Assembly: GCA_010015655.1 (NCBI GenBank)
Contig: ML976711.1
Location: 92,509-156,508 of the forward strand
DNA: 64,000 nucleotides
DNA from: Bimuria novae-zelandiae CBS 107.79
Lineage: Eukaryota > Ascomycota > Dothideomycetes > Pleosporales > Didymosphaeriaceae
Direction: 5' to 3'
The position numbers and the translations under genes were made by a program. Position 1 is the first letter of the stretch, and each line of letters begins with the position of its first letter. A model generated the notes under the pieces. That model ran no database searches, was not told the DNA's origin, and saw nothing but the letters and a program-made list of their open reading frames with translations. Positions 46,535 through 57,411 of the stretch are shown piece by piece.

Positions 46535-47471
46535 TCAGCTCACGAAAATATCGTGCTGAGCGCCGTTGCTCCATCCACACTTCTCGTTGTATACCGGGCT
46601 GACGCCATCCGCAGTCTCAATGTTGTTCCCCGTAAGCTGATTCCACGCAATCATCTGCTTCGCGCCCTTGACACACTTGGACGCGTCGTCGGCACAGTAC
46701 ACGGGCGCTTTAGCCGTCGCGACGGGTGTTTGAGAAGTCGCGCCAGTCACGGTACACTTGAATCCCTGCATGTACCTGTCCATCCAGCGTCAGCAACCAA
46801 TCTCCTATATCCATGTTCGACCAAACCACATGAAAGAACGGCATGGGGACTCACATATTCGGCTGCCCACACCCCTCCGGCACCCACAACCACGCACAAT
46901 GGCACCCTCCCTCCGGACAAGCCGGTAAATCCGGCACCTGATACGTAGCCAGCCTTTTCCAGGGCGTGTGCGCCAACGTGGAGAACACAACCAAGTTCTC
47001 TATCGTCACCTTCGCCAAGTCGCTCTCGTAGCTAATCGCCCACGCGGTCCCTGCCGCATTCGTCTCGTTATACGTGTGCAGCGCGCCGTCGCTCAGACAA
47101 GGGCTCCCGGGACCCTCATACGAGTTCCAGTCCTCCGGGTGGTCCTGGCCGTCGGGCCATTCCAGACGGGCAGCGTTGGGGTCGGACAGCGTGGTTTGCC
47201 CGCGGTTGTGCGCGAGCTCGACGGTGAAAGCGCCGTTGGCGGGGAGGGCGAGGAGTTCGCCGGGGGGAGGGGGGAATGAGTCGCAGGAGCGGTCGTGCTG
47301 GAACCACCATTGTTCTTTTGGGAGTTGGTAGAGGGGATCCACGGCAGTTTTGGTGTTGGGATTGTCGGTGCCGTCGTTGCCGCCTTTGCAGTACATCCCG
47401 TTTGCCCAGGCGGCCGTGTGGGCGGAGGCGAGACCTGTAAGGGCCGTGGTGAGGAGGGCGGTGTGGAGCAT
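46535..47471 (-). CDS. secreted copper LPMO-like protein (N-terminal His after signal peptide)
   Basis: Exons 47471-46855 and 46775-46535 give 285 residues. The 79-nt intron has donor GTGAGT and branch GCTGAC, and the join reads QPNMYMQGFKC. The signal peptide [17 protein letters not shown] ends directly before His18, so the mature protein would start [14 protein letters not shown]. An N-terminal His, completing a copper-binding His brace with an internal His, is the hallmark of lytic polysaccharide monooxygenases. Other blocks ([52 protein letters not shown]) and eleven or more Cys suggest a disulfide-rich beta-sandwich. The closest group I can suggest is the AA14-like or uncharacterised LPMO-like proteins, and that class assignment is uncertain. 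It probably acts extracellularly on polysaccharide. Confidence 0.7.
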
Positions 47472-48484
47472 GGTGGAAAGACGAGGATGAGGACAAGAAG
47501 AGAATGTAGGAGCGGATATGAGGAGTGATAGAGCAGTGGAAGAACGGATGGGAAATGAGAGCAATGGATCTTATACTTTCCATTAGTGATCTGCATCAGC
47601 AAGACTCCGCAATAAGCCTTTTGTTTCAACGATGAAGCCACACGCACGGACGACAATCCTTTTACAAGGAGGAGAGCCTTTGGAGAGAACATTGCTCTAA
47701 ACACTCGGACGTGATTGCTCATAGATCGTCTTGCTGGGCGGACTTAGCCGTCGACTAGACTTAGGGGCCGGGAGCTAATCTTCTTGGAGACGATGATTCA
47801 GCGTCAACACCGAGACATATTTCCGACAACATCCTGTGGAGATGACTTGCTGATTGACCTGGTGATCGGCGTCGAGCCAACCATATAGTCGGCAACTGAA
47901 GTAGGGGGGTATGCTGGTGTCGAATAGGCTATCGATAACGGCTTATGCGTCATGTTACCTAGTCAGCGTACAGCGAAGATGAGAAAAAGCAAAGGGACGA
48001 CTGTCGCTGTGTTAGTAGCCGTGTGAGAGTCTGTCGCACAGTGCAGGCTCTTTCTACGCTGATTGTGTATGGTGTTTGGCTGCGGCGAACGCAGGGGACT
48101 AGTCGTGCTGCCACAGAGAAGTGGCCTACACGACAACACCGATATCTTCACAGCGACAAGGCAACTATCGAAAAGCAAAGTAAATGTGAATGGTGGTATG
48201 CGTTCTTCCAGAAAACTTGTGGAAGAAAGTCATGCCAGGGACGGTCTAAGAATAGTGTTTGCGGGGACGGCCCTCTCTTCCGTCCGCCGATCCGCGGATG
48301 GCGGTCCACGAATGGCACCGCCTGGAGAGAGAGCCTCACATGCACCAACAACGGAATCCCCTCAGACACCAATGTGAATGCCCCGCGAACACGCTTTAAC
48401 ACGCTTTCGTATAGTCTCTTTCTAGACCAGTCTCATCGGTAATTCCTCTCTTCAAAAGTCAATAAAGGGAACGCTGCAACGACG
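47472..48484. other. divergent intergenic region between the LPMO-like and EAF genes
   Basis: No gene seen. It holds the promoters of two divergently transcribed genes about 1 kb apart. Confidence 0.45.
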
Positions 48485-50025
48485 ATGGCGTCCCCGATGG
48501 TAGAGGGCCGTGTCGATCCTCACAAGAAAGCCCACTTTACACTGCACATCAGCGACGCAATCGCAGACGGCGAGGTGGGAGATTATACCAGCGTAAAATG
48601 TAACTTGGCCCCTATGTTCACTGCCTCCAACGCTTTCGTCCCATCTCCCTTGCGACGGTGCTGACCGAACCGCTGCCAGACAACCACAAGCCAGCTCAGA
48701 CGACGCACCAGCGGAGCACCACGCTGCGTTATGCCCGCCCTACAGACGACTACGTGCTCGTAATCCGCGACGCAAACACCGACCAAGAAACAGCCAAACA
48801 AGAAGACGAGTACACGTTCCACGGACAAAAGACGGTGCCGAAGAAGTCGTACATCCTGCTGTTCGACCCGAGTTCGCAAAAGGCCACGCTGGAGCCGCTC
48901 TCCTCGACGTACACATTCAATCTCGGCTCGAAGAACGGGAAAGATATATCTCATACCCACCCAAAGATCTTCCCTCGCAAGGAGAAAGCAGAAGCCCCAG
49001 ATGAGGCTCCCGCAGACGACCTCTTCGGTGAGGACACAGGCGACACGGGCGACGGCCCCCCGGACTCCACCAACCCCTTCGACTTCCGCCACTTCCTCTC
49101 CGCCGAGAAGACGAAGCGCGGCGACGAATCCGACTACGCGGCTGCCTCCTCCCCCGACTACCGCACAGGCACCGGCTCCGCGGTAAACACGCCCCAATTC
49201 CCCGCCGCACGCAAGCCCGCACCCACACCCTCGAAAGCCCCCCAGGCGGCCCCAAAGCCGAAGCCCAAGAAGCGCCGCTCCCCCGAACCAGAGCGCCCAT
49301 TGCAGAAGAAACCCCCTGCGAAAAAGGCCACGGCGGCTGCTGGCACGCCAACAGTCCGCCTCGACCGCCGCGCAACAGAGAACAAGCCCGTGCGCAAACC
49401 GCCCGCCGCACCGCCTGCTTCCAAGATTAAGTCCGCCGAGATCGTGCACTCGTCAGACGAGTCGGACGCGGATGCCGACGCAGAGGGCGAGCCGGATAAC
49501 GCGTCACCCGAATCAGACAAGGATGAGGAGATGGAGGACGTGGGTGTACAGTCGCAGTCGCAGTCGCAGTCGCAGTCGCAATCACATTCACACGCGCACA
49601 ATGGCGCGCTGGCTTCCCTGGGCTTGGGCCAGGATATCGGCAGGGGATACCACAATTCGCCTGGTCCGATATCGCTCAGTGCAGCGAGCAGTTTACAAGG
49701 GTCACCAGAGCCGCATACATTTACGGGAAACAAGTCGCGCACCAGGCACGAGGATGGCGTTATAGACTTTGGCGATTTGGGCGGTGGAGCTGCGAGCGAA
49801 GATGAGGATGTTGAGGAGATGATGGTAGATGTGGGTGATGATGATAGGGATGTGGAGTCGTATCATTTGGGCAGTCCGGTGCAGCGCGGTGACGTGTCGT
49901 TGGCACCTGAGCCCGATGCGGGAGCCGACGGCAATGCGGAAGAGGAGGAAGAGGATCCTTTGCTGAAGGAGATGATGGCGGGATTAGCTGGTGGGTCTGA
50001 AAGCGAGGAGAGTGAAGAGGAGTGA
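48485..50025 (+). CDS. EAF-family RNA polymerase II transcription elongation factor
   Basis: Exons 48485-48599 and 48680-50025, 486 residues. The 80-nt intron has a GTAACT donor, a GCTGAC branch and a CCAG acceptor; joining gives DYTSVKYNHKPA. The N-terminal 120 residues carry the EAF domain: HFTLHISDAI, the NHKPA block, YTFHGQKTVPKKSYILLFDP and STYTFNLGSKNG. In other eukaryotes this domain binds ELL in the super elongation complex. After that the protein is Pro/Lys/Ser-rich and probably disordered, with QSQSQSQSQSQSHSH at about 49,548-49,590. It ends in a strongly acidic tail (EEEEEDPLLKEMM, SESEESEEE), typical of a transactivation region. A nuclear role in elongation is expected. Nothing looks damaged. 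Confidence 0.85.
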
Positions 50026-50539
50026 TTGTCATCTGGATATTGTACAACAGATCGCATTGGTTTGAAATGTAGACATATCACGTTTAGAATACCCCTTGCC
50101 TTTAAGCCGATTGTCAATATATAATGGGCTACGCTCACATCTCGTTCTCGTTGGCTTTTTCACGCGGCATCAAAATGGGAAATAATCCCAATGAGTACGA
50201 TCACGGCAGAGTGAGCACGACGCAGGAGAAAAGACATGGTATTCCAGGAAGGGGTGCCAGCTCAAGAACGACCCGATCTACCAGCACAGGGCTTTCCCTC
50301 GTCCCACTAAGAGTCCGAGTATCTTTCCCTCATAAGTGCAAGGCATCGATGCACTTCCAGCGATCCCAATCTTCTCCAATGATTTTTGATGTTTTTCATT
50401 CAAACTCTTGGTGTTGTTAGATCCATGACATCCGTTACATTTTCCCGACCCGCGCTCCTACTCCGAAACGACAATGCTGAGGTACCTGTGAAGAGGGGGT
50501 ATGGAAAGGGAGGCGTCATAAGAGAGTAGCGTTTGGCCT
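50026..50539. other. convergent 3' region between the EAF gene and ribosomal protein S0
   Basis: Both genes end here. No reading frame is supported. Confidence 0.5.
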
Positions 50540-51606
50540 CTACCAGTTGGTGGTAGTGGGGGCAGCGCCATCAGCGGGTGCGGCCCAGCCCTCGGTGGCG
50601 GCCGGCGCCGCAGCGCCAGAAGCAGCCCAGTCGGCACCATCAGCATCCCAGCTGGTGCCAGCAGGAGCAGCGGCCTGAGCAGTGAATGCACCGACAGCGG
50701 CTCCGGACACCTCCCACTCGCTGGTGAAGCCATCAGCGACGGGGCCGGCGCCAACCTCGTCAGCACCGGGAACCTTGGCCTCCTCCACGCCGGCAGAGTC
50801 CTTGTTCTCCTCAGCCTCGGGGTCGCGGTAGAAGTACAAATCGGTCATGACGTCCCACTCGGTCTCGCGGTTGGCGAGGGTACCACGGAGGCGGAGAACC
50901 TCACGGGCAAGCATCCACCAGACGAGACCGATGGCGTGGCGGCCCTTGTTGTTGGTGGGAATGGCAACGTCGACGAACTCGGTGGGGGAGTCAGTGTCGC
51001 AGAGGGCCTAAGCTTGTCAGCATCAAGCATACAGTCTCTGGCGCGGTCAAACCTACAATGACGGGGATGTTGACGTAGGACGCCTCCCTGATGGCCTGGG
51101 CGTCGGTGCGGGGGTCGGTGACAACGATCAAGCGCGGCTCCCTGAACGAGCGGGTGATGTAGTTGGTGAAGTTACCGGGAGTGAAACGACCGGCAATGGC
51201 GACAGCACCAGTATGGGCAGCAAATTTGAGCACGGCACGCTGGCCGTAGGGACGGGCAGAGATGACGCAGACTATTCAATGTCAGACCGGAACTCTTGCG
51301 CGTCGCATATATAGAGAAACTCTGTGCCCTGTAGCGGGCACTGGGAGCTTCTCAGTAACTCGGATATTGGAGCTACGCACCATCGGCGGGGTTGTCAATG
51401 GCAGCGATGATGCGCGCAGCGAGCACGATCTTCTCCCAGGTCTTGCCAATGTTGATGACATTGATACCGTCGGGGCGCGTCTTCCACAGGTACGGCTCCA
51501 TGTGCACCTGGAGGTTCTTGGAGCCAAGATGCGCCTGGGCGGCCAGGAGCATCTCAATGTCCTGCGACGTCGGGTTGAAGATGGCGGGAAGGTTGGAGGG
51601 AGCCAT
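50540..51606 (-). CDS. rps0: 40S ribosomal protein S0 (uS2)
   Basis: Exons 51606-51381, 51271-51057 and 51007-50540, 302 residues. The start [20 protein letters not shown] is the normal N-terminus. Conserved blocks are [104 protein letters not shown] and [21 protein letters not shown]. The C-terminal extension is Ala/Gly-rich with repeated Trp ([18 protein letters not shown]), as in fungal S0 proteins. The first intron is 109 nt and the second 49 nt. uS2 assembles on the head of the 40S subunit and is needed for late 20S pre-rRNA processing. The gene is divergent from uS15m, with only 219 bp between start codons. Confidence 0.97.
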
Positions 51607-51825
51607 CTTGAAGGAATGGCGGTCGAAGCAGCTGCTGTCGTGGATTTGGGTAGAGGGTGGACGTGTTCGAAGGTATTCAAAAGTTCGCGATGTGGTGGAC
51701 GATATTCGAGTGGGCGATCTAACCACATTCGGGAAAGGGTCGGCGGTCGGATTATCTGTGCTTCCGGCAAGTTTTGGAACGCATCCAAGATGGAAAAGGT
51801 CATGTAGAGGGACCTATCGCGAATA
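51607..51825. promoter_or_regulatory. 219-bp bidirectional promoter shared by cytosolic uS2 and mitochondrial uS15m
   Basis: The two start codons (51606 minus, 51826 plus) face away from each other with only this interval between. It must hold both core promoters and both 5' UTRs. No intact TATA box stands out, which is common for ribosomal protein genes. Confidence 0.7.
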
Positions 51826-52884
51826 ATGCCGCCGCGGATACCCATCGCGCCGTGCCTTCGGGCATCAAAGGGTAGGTTTCTTCCCCGTATTGTTGCAGCC
51901 ATCGCTAATCGTCTCGCAGCGCCCTTTCCCTCGACCCAATTCACGCTCCCCTTTCGCCCCTTCTCCGCAACGGCCCAGGGTGCCGCGCCGAACAAGAAAC
52001 AACAGAGTCGTGACCCGTACATCCTTGCCGAGAAACAACGCAAAAAAGCATCCAATCTCTCCCGTCGCGCCGATCTCGAAGCCGTCCGCGTAGCATCCTT
52101 GGGTGACCCAGTTCGCGGCAATTCTACACCCTTCGTTGAGTCCTTTGCTACCGCTACACCTCTCCAATGGGAAGCTGGGAAGAAGATAGCCCAGGATAAG
52201 CGACATCTCAACTATGCGTTTGATTCGGAAGCTGTAAACACGCAGCTAGAGAAGAGCAGAAAAGTTGCTGTTCCATTGGATGAGCTCCAGCCGAAGGATA
52301 ACCAGGCCGCGTTCCGGTCGAAATACCTCGGCATCGACTATTCCAATGCCTTCCCCTCGGAGGAGCCCCAAGCTTCTCAGGAAGACATCGACGCACAACG
52401 GGCGAAGGATCACGACCGCGCTACCGAGGCAATCAAACGCATCACGGCCCTTGAGAACTCCAGCTCCAAGGACAGAATGCGCGTCAACAAAGCGCGATGC
52501 GTTAGTACGTTTGGCCGACACAACACCGACAAGATCCTTCCACCGCGTGCACCACCGCTAGCTGCCCCGAACGCCAAAGGACCACACCCCGTCCGCCCGA
52601 AGACCAACCTTGCGGAGACGGCGAAACGCATCGGTGCCGATACCGGATCGGCCGAGGTGCAGATTGCGATTTTGACAGCGAAGATCAAAACCCTGGCGGA
52701 CTTCCTTGAAACGAGAGGCAAGGGCGACAAGCACAACAAGAGGAATTTGAGGTTGTTGGTGCACAGACGGCAGAAGATGCTGCAGTACCTGAGGAGAAAG
52801 GAGCGTGGCGGACCGAGGTGGCAGCATTGCATCGAGACGCTGGGTTTGACTGAAGGGACCTGGAGGGGCGAGATCAGTCTGTAA
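51826..52884 (+). CDS. mitochondrial ribosomal small-subunit protein uS15m (S15 family)
   Basis: An intronless frame of 352 residues. The N-terminus (MPPRIPIAPCLRASKGRFLPRI...) is Arg-rich without acidic residues and fits a mitochondrial presequence. The middle is a charged, fungal-specific extension. The C-terminal S15 domain spans residues about 275-335 (GSAEVQIAILTAKIKTL, KHNKRNLRLLVHRRQKML, YLRRKERGG). This matches bacterial S15 with the conserved His-x3-D/N-x-RxLxxLxxRR region, which contacts helices 20-22 of the small-subunit rRNA. Bacterial S15 is only about 90 residues, and the long N-terminal extension is usual for fungal mitoribosomal orthologs. Confidence 0.92.
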   Translation: MPPRIPIAPCLRASKGRFLPRIVAAIANRLAAPFPSTQFTLPFRPFSATAQGAAPNKKQQSRDPYILAEKQRKKASNLSRRADLEAVRVASLGDPVRGNSTPFVESFATATPLQWEAGKKIAQDKRHLNYAFDSEAVNTQLEKSRKVAVPLDELQPKDNQAAFRSKYLGIDYSNAFPSEEPQASQEDIDAQRAKDHDRATEAIKRITALENSSSKDRMRVNKARCVSTFGRHNTDKILPPRAPPLAAPNAKGPHPVRPKTNLAETAKRIGADTGSAEVQIAILTAKIKTLADFLETRGKGDKHNKRNLRLLVHRRQKMLQYLRRKERGGPRWQHCIETLGLTEGTWRGEISL

Positions 52885-53118
52885 GATATCACAAGGAAAA
52901 GGGACCACTTGTAAATTCTGTAAATTCACCTGTACGGTATACAATCAGAGCATTGGCTATTGCTTTCCACACTAGCCGACTAGATGCGACAGCCAGTATC
53001 ACTTACAAGGAATCCTGACCACCGGCCCATCACCTTAAACGTAGGCAAGCCCCGTCCTCTCTGCCACGGCTCTCACAGCAGCCATACACTCCTATTTACG
53101 ATAACGCTCTAGATCCGG
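52885..53118. other. short intergenic region, no feature seen
   Basis: 3' flanks of uS15m (plus) and of the broken gene on the minus strand. Confidence 0.5.
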
Positions 53119-53835
53119 CTACCCATGTGCTCGGTAGATCCCCTGGATCTCCTGCAGCGCCTCCTCAGTTCCTTCATCGTGCCCTGCATACACATCCATG
53201 ACCTTCTTCTCGCTGACTGGCACAAATTTGAGCTTCCGAAATTGCCCCTTCAACACCTCGAAGAAGTCAGCAACCGCCTAGGCCGTGCTCTCCGCGCGCC
53301 GCTCAGCGTCGTTGTCCTCCGCGTAGTCGTATGTATCGTCTTCAATGGGCTCTCTTGAGGCGCTTTCAGCGACATCCCCATCGCATTCCATCCAGTAAAC
53401 GACTCCCAGGTCCGTATCCAGCAGGAAAGTACCATGGCCGTCTTCCCCAGTGGACAAACCTACCACGTGTGCGGGTATATCTTCCGCATAAGAAACTCCC
53501 TGCGAGGCCACTTTCAAATCCTCGAATTCGGCTTCGCCATCCCTCAGGAGTTTGCATGCAACGTCTCAATTCATAAGATTGGTCGCTGGCGCGCCTTGGG
53601 CGTCTTCGCCATCAAACGTGGTGCGTATGTAGGGTAGATTGCGGAGCAGAGTAATCACCTCATTGCTCTTGCCGAGTCCCTGTAGAGCGGTGGAAGTGAT
53701 GGTGGACCAGCCTCCTTCAGGGGGCTGGACAATTTCGGAAGGGTCCAGATAGAGCTTGGTGAGGAAATTGTAGTAATCCCGTATCGCTTCGATGCACTTT
53801 GCGAGCGAGTAGCTTACGTCGTCGAGCGTCGGCAT
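53119..53835 (-). pseudogene. conserved-looking hypothetical gene with two in-frame nonsense codons
   Basis: One minus-strand frame of 239 codons from ATG 53835 (MPTLDDVSYSLAKCIEAIRD) to TAG 53119. It is broken by TGA at 53568-53566 and TAG at 53280-53278. Coding character continues across both stops: NEVITLLRNLPYIRTTFDGED before the first, AEDIPAHVVGLSTGEDGHG and GVVYWMECDGD between them, and FFEVLKGQFRKLKFVPVSE after the second. The stops are explained by single transitions (Trp TGG to TGA and Gln CAG to TAG). I found no GT-AG intron that removes either. The family looks like an uncharacterised fungal protein, about 240 residues when whole. With the stops the first product is 89 residues. 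Confidence 0.6.
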
Positions 53836-54496
53836 GGTCGTATTCCTTATTGCTGCTGCAGGGGGGTGGTGAAGATAACCGATTTAGGTCAAAAGTGGGC
53901 GGGAGTGCATGTGATAAGAAGGTTTGCGAGATTTGTGATGGTCAGACCTGGAAGGTGAGAGTTCTTGGGGGCGGAGGGGGCGTGAAGTCGTCTTTTCAAT
54001 AATGTTTTACGGGTCGGTAATTTCATACTTGTTGTTTCAAAACGCGGGTTTTGTTGCGATTGGTGGTTTATATTGCTGCTGTATGTTGTGTAGTCAACAC
54101 TTGAGCCTACGCCCGCTTGGCACATAAGTCATACTTGCGAGGCAGAGGACCGACATGGTGTCGGAGGATATCAAGGTGTTTGACGTCCTCAACTCAATGC
54201 CTTCCGGCTTGGCGAGTCTCAGGCAACCGAAGAACCTCATGAAGGGTAGCGGCAAGAAGGGTGACGAAGGCAATACGAAATCATGCTTATACGAAGGGTA
54301 TGAACGGGGATTAAAGTAAATATCAATGTGGGAAGAGAGATATGGATATTGCGCAAAATACTTTTCCTGCTCAATGCCTTCTTCTTCTTCTTCTGCCTAA
54401 TGATTAATAGTACGAAGTCTGGAGAGCGGGAATACAAATGGAGGGATAGCGACACACTAGTGACTACTAAGAGAAGAAGTAGAAGGGAAAGGAGCC
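53836..54496. other. intergenic DNA, no gene seen
   Basis: Promoter of the broken gene and 3' flank of the peroxidase gene. It has an A/T-rich stretch at about 54,300-54,420 but no supported frame. Confidence 0.45.
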
Positions 54497-57411
54497 CTAC
54501 GAATCCTTCAAGTACACACTCAATCGATCGCCGCTCCCACAGACTTGACTCATATTCCCAGCACAACTCATCCCGCACTGCGCCTCCTCCACCTTCGTCG
54601 TTGAACTCTTCAACACGTCCCCGCAATAGCACTCCGCGCTATACTCGGTCCCAAAATACGCATACCGTGCGCAGAAATTAGCGCACTTCTGAACCGTCAT
54701 GTCTGACCCGGACGTCCATAGGTCGATAAGCACCCTCGCGTTCACGCTATCCGTGTAGCACCCCTGGTAGGTGGAATCTGACATGGGCGGGTTCATAGGG
54801 GAAGATACGGGGTTGGCGGCATCGAGGTAGAGCGAGAGCCGGTTGGGGCCGCCACAATATTGCGTTTTGTTGCCCGCGCAGAGCATGTTGCAGTCCGAGG
54901 CGGGTTGGGGGACGCTGCCGGATTGGAGGGTCGTGCCGCAGTAGCATTCCCTGTTACATGAGGTGTTAGCGTCCACTGTAATTGTGAGGGATTGGATGGA
55001 AAGGGAAGGGGAGGGGAGACTTACTGGCTGTATTCAACGCCGAAGTAGGGGATACCGGTGCAGAGGGATGCGCATTGTTCAACCGTCATATCTGGAGCAT
55101 TGAAGGACTTTGTAAGCAGGGCGCGCGTGTTGGAGCCTTCGCTGTAGCAGCCTTTGTATTCGTACCCTGGCATGCTGGGCTCGACGGGCGCGGAGTATTT
55201 TGAATTTGTGTAGAGGCTGATGCGTTGGGGTCCGCCGCAGATCCGTGTTGAGCTGCCTCCGCAGGGCATGGCGCAATCTGTGAGAGATTGCGACGTACTG
55301 AGTGAGTTGAGCTCGTTGCCGCAGTAGCATTCTCTTCCGTATTCGACACCAAAGTAGTGGAACTGTGAGCAAGAGGTAGCGCACAGATCTATCGTCATTT
55401 CATCGTTGTAATCATTCTTTCCGGTGAGGGCCCGTGGATTGACGGGGTCGTAGTAGCATCCTTCGAATGCGTAGTCTGCGGACCCGGTTGGTGACGGGGT
55501 GGTGGAAGTAGAAGCCGTGCTGGATGGTGGCTCGGGATTCGAGGATGAGCTTGAGATGGAGCTTGACGTCGATTCTGTAGAGGAAGCCGATGCTGGCGCG
55601 GAGATCGATGAACTTGAGACGGAGCTTGGTGTCAATTCTGAAGAGGAGCTTGGTGTCGATTCAGAAGAAGAAACCGATTCTGGTGCGGAGGTCGATGAAG
55701 TCATGGAGTCGCTCAATGTACTAGGGGTAGGCGTAATGACCGAGGAAGCAGAAGCACTGATTGATGATGACGTGAAATTACCACCAGCGGATGATGTGAT
55801 GAAATCACCACTCGCAGACGATGATGAAGAGCTAGAACTTTGAGTCGGAGTGGCCAATGTCGCGCAACTGGTCGCTAAGTCACTCACGCCCTTGCGAGTG
55901 TCTGCAACGCTCCCACCGAAAATACCAAACACAGGAGGCTGCTTTATATCAGGAGAGAAAGCCAAATTCGCAGCGTACAGCCCATACGACCCTACCGCGG
56001 ATTGAGTCGCCATCGGTATCGTTGTCGTCGAGATTGAAGGAACGGGATTCGGACTGGCTTGCGGTACCTTGATCATAACTTGAAGATTCGGCGCATCCTG
56101 CGCGTCGCGGACTGCAGCAACCACAGTCAACTGCCCGTCAGAATTCAAACAACTCTGCGGGGCCTGATATATCACGGCATCTTGTACCTGGAAGCCAGAC
56201 CCATTATTATCGAAGGTCGTTATGGAGTCGCCATATGTGACTACAACGTTAAAAGACGATATAGATGTGTCCGCGGGAAGGTCTGTGGAAAATCCAAAAA
56301 AGTCAAAACTATCGTCGAAGCCTGCAGCAATGCCCTTGGCCGTGGTGTCGATCGGTGTCTGTGCCACTGCCCTATTTCGATCAGTGTATGTCAGCTGCAC
56401 TTGAGAGACAGCTCCCCTGGTACTGCGAACTCGGACGTCGCCTGTGAATCGGATCTTTGAGCCTCCATCGAGAAGGGTAAGTTGCAAACCATAAGGCTTG
56501 ACTTCATAAGGAGTGACAGGATCGGAGAGTACAACTCCAGATGGCACCTGATCAATCATCTTCTGGAAAATAGTTTTGCATGCGTTGTCAAAAACCTCGC
56601 GATCTGCTGCCAGTGCGCTGATGGTCACATTTCTGTCCGCTCCGCTGAAAACTTTGAAGTCCGAGTTCCTCCTGTTTGCCACGGACTGGCCAACTACCAA
56701 TGGGTTATTTGTCGTGCCTTGCATATATTCCACGGCAATGGAGTTATCCAAGGAGTAAGGTGTCTTGTCAAAAGTGGCAAGAGCTTTATCCGTGATTTCA
56801 GGATGATCGGCAACGTGAACACCTCCAATGGTGTGACCGCAAGCGACAAATTGCACCATGCCTTGGTCATCCAGACCCATTCGTGCGAATTGATTTCGGA
56901 AGATGGTAACAGCGTTCTGAGGCTGGGGTACGAATCCCACAGGTCCAGCCTGGGTGGCGTCTACACGGCCTCCACGAACGGCAATGCTGATGTTGCTGCA
57001 GGATCGCGTTACAGCGTACGTAGCAGCCGCAATGACGTCCGACAGAGACGTCTGGTCGGAGACAAAGTTCGCCCAAGCTTTGACAGAGTCATCGGCAAAG
57101 ACACCTTCATTCTCGAGTGTATCAATCTCCCAAGCGATGGAACCGTCCAATCCGCCTAGGCCGGTGAAGATGTTGCCGCTGATTGCATCATGGAAGGCTG
57201 TCCGAAGCCATTCCGCTGCGGTGACTCGACTAGATGAAAGTCCTTTGGAGCAAGGAGTGACCAGGCCAGCCAAACCCGTTGAGCGATATCCTGTGCTGAG
57301 GAAGATCAGGTCTTCCAGCTCATCAGTAGGTGCTGGCCATGTTGATGCTGCGCATACCACGTGCTGTCGAATCGCCAACAGACAGGCCGTTATGAATGTT
57401 TTAGTATACAT
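54497..57411 (-). CDS. secreted heme peroxidase fused to three WSC domains
   Basis: Exons 57411-55025 and 54950-54497, 946 residues. The 74-nt intron (GTAAGT donor, CTAACACCTC branch region) lies inside a WSC domain, and the join reads GVEYSQECYCG. A signal peptide (MYTKTFITACLLAIRQHVVCA) is followed by a plant/fungal-type heme peroxidase domain with distal Arg70 and His74 in WLRTAFHDA and proximal His193 in ACGHTIGGVH. After about residue 300 there is an all-beta region with no name I can give, then a long Ser/Thr-rich linker (about 515-640) that should be heavily O-glycosylated. WSC domains, each with GCY, ECYCG and CxGxxxxxCG landmarks, lie at about 647-735, 750-840 and 855-945. WSC modules bind glucans or chitin, so the enzyme is probably tethered to a wall or to plant polymer while oxidising phenolics. 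No damage is seen. Confidence 0.85.

Noticed and set aside
48583..49449. 288-codon minus-strand frame opposite the EAF gene
   Set aside because: Arises from GC-rich codon use of the EAF gene. The plus strand has the recognisable EAF domain and a sound intron.
51282..52211. 309-codon minus-strand frame across the uS2/uS15m promoter
   Set aside because: Overlaps two well-supported ribosomal protein genes and the shared promoter. Low-complexity Arg/Ser composition.
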